Below are positions 16,803-23,753 of a stretch of 64,000 bases of DNA, piece by piece; within the stretch, counting starts at the first letter, position 1, and the number at the start of each line of letters is the position of its first letter. The position numbers and the translations under genes are program-made. The stretch covers positions 1,240,001-1,304,000 of the forward strand of contig NZ_JABFDG010000001.1 in NCBI RefSeq assembly GCF_013403955.1, given 5' to 3'. The notes under the pieces were generated by a model. The model saw only the letters and a program-made list of their open reading frames with translations. It did no database searches and was not told where the DNA came from. This DNA is from Winogradskyella vidalii. GTDB taxonomy: Bacteria > Bacteroidota > Bacteroidia > Flavobacteriales > Flavobacteriaceae.

Positions 16803-17216
16803 ATGAAAACAACATTAACATACATTTTATTTGGGGTTTTGTCGATTTTAGTACTTTCTTGGGGGGTAAATCATGAAGAAGATAAAAGCAAGGATTTAGT
16901 TTTTAATAAAAAAGTTATTGATGGGGACATTATTTTTCGCTCTGTAACTACTGAAAATACAGCGTTAAACAACTTTAATGAATTTGGGATAGTCGAAAAA
17001 TATTTAGATAAAATGTATGTTTGGGATAACCAGAACACCATGAGAATAAGTTTTAAAGACTGGGTAAGGAAAGGAAATAATGGGCACGTCAAAGTTTATA
17101 GTATTAAATCTTCAGATTTTAATATCAATACGTTAAAGCTACAAAATGGAACTTATGATCATGTAATGAATTCTGATGTATTAGAATTTATAACTGAAAA
17201 TAAATTAGAGAAATAA
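16803..17216 (+). CDS. Hypothetical anchored protein (137 aa)
   Basis: A 137-residue protein with one hydrophobic N-terminal segment (residues 4-22), either signal or anchor, and no lipobox Cys. The exported part is a small beta-rich domain with no recognised family. It is the only clearly exported product of the 11-gene operon, 21 bp after the DUF2314 gene and 15 bp before the SUKH gene. Function is unknown. Confidence 0.65.
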   Translation: MKTTLTYILFGVLSILVLSWGVNHEEDKSKDLVFNKKVIDGDIIFRSVTTENTALNNFNEFGIVEKYLDKMYVWDNQNTMRISFKDWVRKGNNGHVKVYSIKSSDFNINTLKLQNGTYDHVMNSDVLEFITENKLEK

Positions 17217-17231
17217 TAATCAAATTTTAAA

Positions 17232-17837
17232 ATGGATACGATAGCAAATACATACATTTCAACACTTAAAAATGCCTATTATAATGCTAAAGGCAAGGCC
17301 ATTTGGAATCATTTTGAGAGCGTAAAACACGGGGCAGCACCAGAGCATTTAAATCAGATTAAAGCTATATTCCCAGAAGTTCCTGAAGCACTATTGCAGC
17401 TTTTAAAATTTGTAGATGGCACGTATTGGAGAACTTATGGTGATGACGATATTATTTTGTACTTTCTAGGTTCAGATATGGCTGAATATCCGTATTACTT
17501 ACTGTCATCAGAACAGATTATTGAAAATGAAAATGTAGCAGCAAGCTATTATTCAGATTATATTGAAAGGGCTTATGAAGGTGTCGATATTGATGAAAAA
17601 ATCACCAATAAGTCTGAAAATCTTAAGTGGCTTCATTTTTCAGATTGTATGAATAACGGCGGAACATCTCAATTATATATCGATTTCAGTCCTTCAGAAA
17701 AAGGAACAAAAGGACAAATAGTACGGTTTCTTCACGATCCAGATGAATTTAAAGTGATAGCAGATAGTTTTGAAGCCTATTTACAAATGCTGATGGATAA
17801 TGAAATAGGGTTTATTAATGAGGATAATTTAGAATAA
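17232..17837 (+). CDS. SMI1/KNR4 (SUKH) domain protein
   Basis: This 201-residue protein is essentially a single SUKH domain: the helix with AIFPEVPEALLQLLKFVDG, the Trp-Tyr-rich middle, LKWLHFSDCMNNGG, LYIDFSPSEKGTKGQ and GQIVRFLHDP. It has the same closing motif (KGT-GQI-RF/Y) as the SUKH protein at 2.6 kb, so the two are paralogous modules. SUKH proteins neutralise toxins or mediate interactions. No toxin gene is adjacent. It precedes the SUFU gene by 1 bp. Confidence 0.85.
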   Translation: MDTIANTYISTLKNAYYNAKGKAIWNHFESVKHGAAPEHLNQIKAIFPEVPEALLQLLKFVDGTYWRTYGDDDIILYFLGSDMAEYPYYLLSSEQIIENENVAASYYSDYIERAYEGVDIDEKITNKSENLKWLHFSDCMNNGGTSQLYIDFSPSEKGTKGQIVRFLHDPDEFKVIADSFEAYLQMLMDNEIGFINEDNLE

Positions 17838-17838
17838 A

Positions 17839-18495
17839 ATGGACAAAGCAACATATAAAAATAAATTTACAGAAGAAGATGCTGTGGGTTGGATAGCTAT
17901 AGATAACGCTTTAGAAAATATTTACGGAGACACCGAGCCAAAACATTACGGCCCTTTATGTGGCATTCATTTTAGTGTAGGCGGTACAGACCCTATAGAT
18001 GGTGCCAGTATTTACGATTCTAATTATCAGGAAGCACACAAACATTTGGTGAGTTATGGGATGTCTGAATTGTACTATGATGAAGAAAAAACAGAAGAAG
18101 AATTCAGCAAATGGGGATTTGAGTTTACTTTTAGATTAAAACCTTTTAAAGAGGATAAAGGCGAGCCAATTTGGGCGATTCAAGTTATGAATAATTTGGC
18201 GCGCTATGTTTTTAGCAGTGGTAAATGGTTTGAAGAAAATCATTTTATACCTGCAAATGGCCCAATTAGACGCAATACAGAAACTAAAATTGTAGGTTTT
18301 GTTTTTGCTGTTGACCCCGAATTAGGAAAGATTGAAACCCCGCACGGTGAAGTTGCATTTTTACAACTTGTAGGTATTACAGAAGATGAGGTAGAACGTT
18401 TAAAAGCAAACCCTACAACAACTGCAGTAGAAGAATTAATTAAGGAATTAAAAGAAACAAATCCTTTATTAATAACAGATTTAGAACGCAAATAG
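17839..18495 (+). CDS. Suppressor of fused (SUFU) domain protein
   Basis: This 218-residue protein matches the bacterial SUFU domain along its length: HLVSYGMSELYY, WGFEFTFRLK, IQVMNNLARYVFSSGKWF, then GFVFAVDPELG and VAFLQLVGITEDE. Bacterial SUFU proteins are associated with immunity roles in polymorphic toxin loci and general protein binding. It is tightly coupled to the SUKH gene (1-bp gap). No unusual features are seen. Confidence 0.88.
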   Translation: MDKATYKNKFTEEDAVGWIAIDNALENIYGDTEPKHYGPLCGIHFSVGGTDPIDGASIYDSNYQEAHKHLVSYGMSELYYDEEKTEEEFSKWGFEFTFRLKPFKEDKGEPIWAIQVMNNLARYVFSSGKWFEENHFIPANGPIRRNTETKIVGFVFAVDPELGKIETPHGEVAFLQLVGITEDEVERLKANPTTTAVEELIKELKETNPLLITDLERK

Positions 18496-18510
18496 TTTAA
18501 AGTGTTTATT

Positions 18511-18963
18511 ATGAATTTAGAAAACACCATCACACTAATTGAAAACTTTCAAGTAAATGACGAAATGGAAGATTATGAAATTAGTGAATTTTTTGATGCT
18601 ATTGGCTTCCAATTAGAAGCTATAAATCGTTTTACAGATTCACAAAAGCAGCAACTCATTCAAACGCTTTTCGATTTTTTAAAACGTCAAGATCCAGAAT
18701 TGGATGAAGTTTTTTCTTTTATTCATTTAATAGAAGCTATAGATCAACCCGATTATAAAATTTATAATGTTGAATTGCTGAAATTCAATACAGAAAACGG
18801 AACCATTACTTCGACATTTTTATTGAATAGATGTATTAATGGTTTAAAAAAAGAGGAACGTGAAAAATATGTAAATCTGTTAAAGTCTATAGCAAATAAT
18901 ACCCAGTATACCGATTTGGTAAGGGCGGAAGCTTTGGGGTATTACAAACATCAAATAGTTTAA
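18511..18963 (+). CDS. Small helical protein
   Basis: A 150-residue acidic, all-helical protein starting MNLENTITL; an upstream in-frame GTG at 18502 is less likely. The pattern of paired amphipathic helices resembles HEAT-like or immunity-type helical bundles, but no family is recognised. It lies 2 bp before the first 2OG-oxygenase gene, suggesting coupled translation with it. Confidence 0.65.
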   Translation: MNLENTITLIENFQVNDEMEDYEISEFFDAIGFQLEAINRFTDSQKQQLIQTLFDFLKRQDPELDEVFSFIHLIEAIDQPDYKIYNVELLKFNTENGTITSTFLLNRCINGLKKEEREKYVNLLKSIANNTQYTDLVRAEALGYYKHQIV

Positions 18964-18965
18964 AT

Positions 18966-20189
18966 ATGAATACAGAAAACACCCTTTCAAAAACCAAAAA
19001 CGTTTTAATTAATTTAAGTACTTCAGAGACTAAATCAGAAGCATTAGATTACTTGTTAGCCAATTTTAATGGTGTTGTTGTGAAGTGTTTTTCTGATATT
19101 GAAAACATAGAAAACGTAATCCGAATTTTTGCTCTGGGAGATATAACTTTGTTAGACGCTACATCTGAAGACGTTTTCATTATCAAAGAATTTTCTTCTC
19201 ATTACGAAAATCTTATAACTCCAAACTTAAAAGTGATTAGTGAAGGGCAAGTCCCAATAAATGTACATAATGCAGGTGTGTTTTATCGTCAGTTTTTTGA
19301 AGACGAGAATTACTTTTCTAAAATAGAGACAGAGCATCAATTTCAACATTTAACAGAATCTACAAAACAATCTGTAGCTCTAAGAAAAGGCATTTATTTA
19401 AGTAAAATTACCCAAGAAAAATTGACTAAAAACGTAGAACAACTTCATTTTAAACTATTAAGATGTTCTACCAACTTAACAGGGCCAACAGATAATTTTA
19501 GAGCCACAGATACGCATATTGTAAATAAAATTAATGAAGCGGTAAAATTTGATTTTGAAAAAGACACCGAATTAAACCACGTATTAGCTCAGATTTACGA
19601 GAATAAAAAGAAAGATAAAGACCATCCTAAAGATGTAAAAGCGAAGATAAAAGCACATTCCGACAAAACGAAAGATATGCCTAAAAAAGGTTTAATTGCC
19701 TTCTGTACCTTTTACGATCATACTAATTTAGATAAGTTAAGCCCTTCTAAAACGAATAAGTTCGATAGAATTTACGGGAAATCTAGCGGATTAAGTCGCC
19801 TGCTTTTCAAACTTAAATCGTCTGTAAATGATGACACTTTGGTTAAAGAGTTTAGTGTCACTTTATATCCCAATTCGGTATTTATTATTCCGTTATCTAC
19901 GAATCGTTTGTACACGCACGAGATAAGACCTTCGGTTTTAGACATCGATTTAATTCCTATTAGAATGGGCTATGTCATCCGTTGTTCTAATCTAGAAGCT
20001 GTTTACACAAATGGCCAAACCTATATTAAAAATGAAGACGAACGTATTCAATTAGAACCAATGGTTACTGAAAATCTAGAAGATTTAAGAACGTCTTATT
20101 ACGAAGAAAACAAGACCGTTAAACGTGTAGATTATGGTAAAGTTCACTTTAGCATGAATACTGGAGATTACAAAAAACCAATCTATTAA
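18966..20189 (+). CDS. 2OG-Fe(II) oxygenase family protein with N-terminal extension
   Basis: This 407-residue protein has a C-terminal oxygenase core. It aligns by eye with the next gene product: His231-x-Asp233 in AHSDKTKD, distal His318 in LYTHEI, and Arg339 in the GYVIRCS strand for 2-oxoglutarate. The metal and cosubstrate residues therefore look intact. The first 220 residues form an extra domain of unknown fold, and a Lys-rich stretch (KKKDKDHPKD, about 213-222) precedes the core. Enzymes of this class hydroxylate proteins, RNA or DNA bases (AlkB). The substrate is not evident. Confidence 0.75.
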   Translation: MNTENTLSKTKNVLINLSTSETKSEALDYLLANFNGVVVKCFSDIENIENVIRIFALGDITLLDATSEDVFIIKEFSSHYENLITPNLKVISEGQVPINVHNAGVFYRQFFEDENYFSKIETEHQFQHLTESTKQSVALRKGIYLSKITQEKLTKNVEQLHFKLLRCSTNLTGPTDNFRATDTHIVNKINEAVKFDFEKDTELNHVLAQIYENKKKDKDHPKDVKAKIKAHSDKTKDMPKKGLIAFCTFYDHTNLDKLSPSKTNKFDRIYGKSSGLSRLLFKLKSSVNDDTLVKEFSVTLYPNSVFIIPLSTNRLYTHEIRPSVLDIDLIPIRMGYVIRCSNLEAVYTNGQTYIKNEDERIQLEPMVTENLEDLRTSYYEENKTVKRVDYGKVHFSMNTGDYKKPIY

Positions 20190-20206
20190 TCTGAAAGCAT
20201 TATTGT

Positions 20207-20992
20207 ATGAATACGCATCCGTTTTATAAAACGACACTTCCATTAAAAACCAATTGTTTCGACTCTTTATCTAAAGAAATCAGTTTTGAAGCCTTAGGCA
20301 AAGGACGCGTTGGGAATACGATAATAAAGTGCTTAGATAAAGGCATTCCCGTAGTAAGAACAACAACGAAGTTTAGTATTCCTGCTCATTATTTTACTGA
20401 AAATCATCTTGATATTTTAAATTATATAGATAACACATTAGAAGCCGAAAATCAACCAAAAACAGCTTTTAACTGTGGACTTATTGAAATATATAACGAG
20501 AATTATACAAAAATGGGCTATCATTCTGATCAAAATTTAGACCTTGAATCCGACTCTTATATTGGGTTGTTTTCGTGTTATAAAAATCCTGAAACACTTA
20601 CAGATGCATCCACTCGTACGCTTAGAATTAAAGATAAATCTACTGCCGAAGAATTCGATATTACGCTAACGCATCATTCTTTCGTTTTATTTTCTGTGGA
20701 AATGAATGCTAAATATTCACATAAAATAATTTTAGAAAACCCAAACCGTGAAGCACTAAAATTAGCCGATAACAAATGGTTGGGTATCACTTTTAGAACC
20801 TCTAAAACTTTTATTGAATTTAAAAATAACATTCCTTGTTTTGAAGATGGTTCTGTGTTGGAACTGGCAAATGAAATGCAAGAAAAAGAATTTTATAAAC
20901 TAAGAGGACAAGAAAATAGAAGTCTAAATTTTACTTATCCAACTATAAAATATACGCTTAGCAAAGCTGATGTAGTGGAGCCTATTAGCTAA
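20207..20992 (+). CDS. 2OG-Fe(II) oxygenase, AlkB-like
   Basis: This 261-residue protein has a compact double-stranded beta-helix core. Iron ligands are His106-x-Asp108 (GYHSDQNL) and His172 (YSHKIIL), and the 2-oxoglutarate-binding Arg is Arg197 (GITFRTS). The arrangement with GLIEIYNENY before HxD is reminiscent of AlkB-type demethylases. It is 17 bp downstream of a longer paralogue-like oxygenase and 22 bp upstream of an endonuclease V gene, a context that favours a nucleic-acid substrate (inference). Confidence 0.8.
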   Translation: MNTHPFYKTTLPLKTNCFDSLSKEISFEALGKGRVGNTIIKCLDKGIPVVRTTTKFSIPAHYFTENHLDILNYIDNTLEAENQPKTAFNCGLIEIYNENYTKMGYHSDQNLDLESDSYIGLFSCYKNPETLTDASTRTLRIKDKSTAEEFDITLTHHSFVLFSVEMNAKYSHKIILENPNREALKLADNKWLGITFRTSKTFIEFKNNIPCFEDGSVLELANEMQEKEFYKLRGQENRSLNFTYPTIKYTLSKADVVEPIS

Positions 20993-21014
20993 TAACAAAA
21001 CTATAAATGAATTT

Positions 21015-21524
21015 ATGATACTCGCTTTTGACACTTATTATTACGACGGAAAAGCCAAAACCATAGCGGTAAGTTTTAGCGATTGGGAAGACGACGAACC
21101 AACAAAAATTTACACCGATATTATTGAAGGCGTAGCACCCTACGAACCAGGGGCTTTTTACAAACGCGAATTACCGTGTATTTTAAGTCTACTAAAACAA
21201 GTGAATCTAGAAGACGTTGACTTAATTATCGTTGATGGTTATGTGATTCTAGAAGAAAAACATTTAGGCTTAGGTGGCTATTTGTACCAAGCTTTAGAGC
21301 ATAAAATTCCGGTTGTTGGAATTGCTAAATCTGAGTTTGTATCTAAAACTTCTGTATTTAAGGAAGTCTGTCGTGGCGAAAGTAAAAAACCATTGTATGT
21401 AACTGCTATTGGTACAGATAGAGATGAGGTTTGTAACGCCATAGAACGTATGCACGGAAACTACAGAATGCCAACATTACTACAGATAGTAGATACTAAA
21501 ACAAAAGAAAATACGAAGAACTAA
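21015..21524 (+). CDS. Endonuclease V-like protein
   Basis: This 169-residue protein carries the endonuclease V core: Asp6 in AFDTYY, YEPGAFYKRELP (Glu52), IIVDG (Asp74), PVVGIAKS, YVTAIG and the closing MHGNYRMPTLLQIVD. Endonuclease V cleaves the second phosphodiester 3' of inosine in DNA or RNA. This version lacks the usual N-terminal 30-40 residues of the ~210-residue family, so it may be a specialised paralogue, but the three metal-binding acids are present. It sits in the same operon as two 2OG oxygenases and under the same operator as a PurA-like enzyme. Confidence 0.85.
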   Translation: MILAFDTYYYDGKAKTIAVSFSDWEDDEPTKIYTDIIEGVAPYEPGAFYKRELPCILSLLKQVNLEDVDLIIVDGYVILEEKHLGLGGYLYQALEHKIPVVGIAKSEFVSKTSVFKEVCRGESKKPLYVTAIGTDRDEVCNAIERMHGNYRMPTLLQIVDTKTKENTKN

Positions 21525-21543
21525 TACATTAAAAAGTACAACT

Positions 21544-21978
21544 ATGAATAAAGATTTAATCGTAACATCTGTAGATGAGGCAAAACTGATGTTTAGAAAA
21601 AATTATAGAGATTTTATTGCAGAAAAACCGAGAACCGTTACTATAGAAGATGAGGATTTTAAATTATTTAGTTTTGATAAGATGATTTCCTCGACAAACA
21701 TCGATGGGATGGAGGTAAGTGAAGTTAGAGCTTTAAAAGCGTATGTTAATACTTTAAAAAACATTTTAGGACCAACAGTCTACGATCAAAAAGGAAAAGA
21801 GTGGTCTATGTTAATGTTATCTGCGAGCATCACTATTGGTAAAAATTCAGAAGGTGATTTGTTATTTGTTGATAGACACGATGGTAAAACACTTTATATT
21901 TTTCGTCACGATGATGGAAGTTTATTTAAAACAAAAATGACGTTATACAAGCTCATTAAAGCTACTTCTGCAGAATAA
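21544..21978 (+). CDS. SUKH-like small protein
   Basis: This is a 144-residue protein. The C-terminal strands (GDLLFVDRHDGKTLYIFRHDDG followed in part by a helix) have the pattern that ends SUKH-type domains, but the N-terminal helices are divergent. The call is therefore tentative. It is the last gene of the 11-gene operon, 19 bp after the endonuclease V gene; no hairpin terminator is obvious immediately after it. Confidence 0.6.
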   Translation: MNKDLIVTSVDEAKLMFRKNYRDFIAEKPRTVTIEDEDFKLFSFDKMISSTNIDGMEVSEVRALKAYVNTLKNILGPTVYDQKGKEWSMLMLSASITIGKNSEGDLLFVDRHDGKTLYIFRHDDGSLFKTKMTLYKLIKATSAE

Positions 21979-22259
21979 GCCTTTAGAATAAAAATACTTT
22001 TACTCAATTTAAGAAAGTTCAATAACGCCATGTCATTGGACTTTTTGATGTATTATACTTAACAACAGTGTGATTACTAAATACTAATAGTACTTTAAAG
22101 GAGATTTTATTTTTGGTACTAAATACTCGTTGCGTCTTATCGTTTGAAGTTTTGTTCTTACAAAATATTTTGCCTATTAAGGGTTTCTTAAAAAGCCTTA
22201 AATTATTATAAAGTAACGTTAAGAGCGACGTTTTAATTGTTGGTATATAATATAACTTC

Positions 22260-22267
22260 TAAGTTTG
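22260..22267 (+). promoter_or_regulatory. -7 box for DUF4168 gene
   Basis: TAAGTTTG matches TAnnTTTG perfectly. A TTG about 20 bp upstream (near 22238) could be the -33 element. No palindrome is present, so this gene is outside the island regulon. Confidence 0.65.
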
Positions 22268-22291
22268 AGTAAATCTTATAAAACAATTACT

Positions 22292-22756
22292 ATGATTAAA
22301 TCACTGAAAAACAAAAGTTTATTTCTATTCGCCTTTATTGTGGGTTCTATGAGTCTTTTTGCTCAAGAACAAGACGTTTCTGATAAGGAATTGGGGCAAT
22401 TTGCTGATGCCTTTACAGAGGTTCAAATTCAAAATCAGAAATCCCAACAGAAAATGATAGCCGTAATTAAAGAAGAAGGTTTAGAGGTAGAGCGTTTTAA
22501 TGAAATTCAACAAGCGGTTATGGATCCAAATAAAGAATCGGATGCTACGGAAGCTGAAAAAGAAAAGCATGGAAATGCAACAAGTAAATTAGAAAAAATG
22601 CAACCTGAAATTGAAAAAGAGGTTATTGCAAGTATAGAGTCTACAGGGATTTCTATAAATGATTACGAGTCTCTTGCAGCAAAAATTCAACAAGATCAAG
22701 ATCTTCAACAACGATTACAAGCTATTATTGTAAAGCGTCAAGGCGATAAGTCTTAA
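22292..22756 (+). CDS. Exported DUF4168 protein
   Basis: The start is taken as ATG at 22292 (MIKSLKNKSLF); the in-frame TTG at 22265 lies within the -7 box. The 154-residue protein has a cleavable signal ending near SLFAQ. A Gln/Lys/Glu-rich helical domain of the DUF4168 type follows (ELGQFADAFTEVQIQNQ, with a final RLQAIIVKRQ). DUF4168 proteins are small periplasmic proteins of unknown function, often stress-related. Monocistronic, ended by the strong hairpin at 22801-22850. Confidence 0.85.
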   Translation: MIKSLKNKSLFLFAFIVGSMSLFAQEQDVSDKELGQFADAFTEVQIQNQKSQQKMIAVIKEEGLEVERFNEIQQAVMDPNKESDATEAEKEKHGNATSKLEKMQPEIEKEVIASIESTGISINDYESLAAKIQQDQDLQQRLQAIIVKRQGDKS

Positions 22757-22800
22757 GTTTATGACATATAACAAAAATTAGTTGTAATTTTTGTTATACT

Positions 22801-22850
22801 ATAAATGCCAAGTTTCTTTTTTCTGAAGAAACTTGGCATTTATATTTTTA
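22801..22850 (+). terminator. Strong hairpin terminator
   Basis: A 15-bp stem AAATGCCAAGTTTCT / AGAAACTTGGCATTT with a short loop, then T-rich sequence. It lies between convergent transcripts (DUF4168 gene and the leftward operon ending at 22950) and is AT-flanked on both sides, so it may act in both directions. Confidence 0.85.
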
Positions 22851-22949
22851 GATAAGCCAACATTAACTTCTCATAGCTTTACATGAATCCTACATAGAGA
22901 ATATCATATTTTATGACGTGCTTAATTTGCTTTTCTTTTAGTCCTTAAA

Positions 22950-23720
22950 TTATTCCGTATATCTTAAAAACAAATGTTTTTTATTTTTGATGATATCAGC
23001 TAATTTTTCAAACTCTGATTCTGTGGTGTTATACAATTTTGCCAAGTCAGATACCAATGCTTTTAATTCCTTTCCTTTCAGTTTTTCATTTTTAATAAAT
23101 CCTAAAAAGGAAGCCCCTATACCAAAAAGTTCAAAATTGTAGGTTTCAAAGAGGTGTTTTGATAGCGCGTAATTTTCAAAAGGACTAAAGTCGGCATCAA
23201 AATATCCATTCGGAAACCCTGTAAGTCCTTCGTATGGTTGTTCTACAGGAAGAATTTTCAGAATCACTTGTTGGTCTAAAAAAGCCAATGGAGATTCATT
23301 AATGTTTTCTAAATCTAAAACATCGTCATCAGAATTATCTATGCCTTTTTCACAAACGGTTTTAAAATCAATACCTTTTGTTTGTTTTAAAAAGTTTTCT
23401 CGGATAATAAAATATTCCGATGGTGTAGACAAATGCCCCAAATGCTCGTTATCTTCATCATAGCAGGCTTTGTCAAGTCCAGATAAATCATAACCGTCTG
23501 TATCCAGCAAAGCATTGTAATCACAAGCGTGCCCACTAGTATATTCGGCTTGACCTAAATCATCAAGGGTTAAAATTATGGTCTTGTCAGGATGATTTTG
23601 TTTATAGGTTTGATAAACGGCTATAAGTTCCTCGTACGATTTTATATTTTCAATTAAAAAACTATCAAATAACCTTTCTTGGTAAGGCTCTCGAGTTCTA
23701 ATTAATTTTTCTATGTTCAT
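22950..23720 (-). CDS. Hypothetical island protein (256 aa)
   Basis: This soluble, strongly acidic protein is not recognised. A conserved-looking block PNGYFDADFSPFENYALSKH followed by ELFGIGASFLGF (about residues 170-210) suggests a defined alpha/beta domain, and the middle is Asp/Asn-rich. It is the last gene of the three-gene leftward operon under palindrome site 7, 33 bp downstream of the LRR gene. Function unknown. Confidence 0.7.
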   Translation of the reverse strand: MNIEKLIRTREPYQERLFDSFLIENIKSYEELIAVYQTYKQNHPDKTIILTLDDLGQAEYTSGHACDYNALLDTDGYDLSGLDKACYDEDNEHLGHLSTPSEYFIIRENFLKQTKGIDFKTVCEKGIDNSDDDVLDLENINESPLAFLDQQVILKILPVEQPYEGLTGFPNGYFDADFSPFENYALSKHLFETYNFELFGIGASFLGFIKNEKLKGKELKALVSDLAKLYNTTESEFEKLADIIKNKKHLFLRYTE

Positions 23721-23753
23721 AGTTTTGGTTTAAATACTAAATAGCATCAAAAA

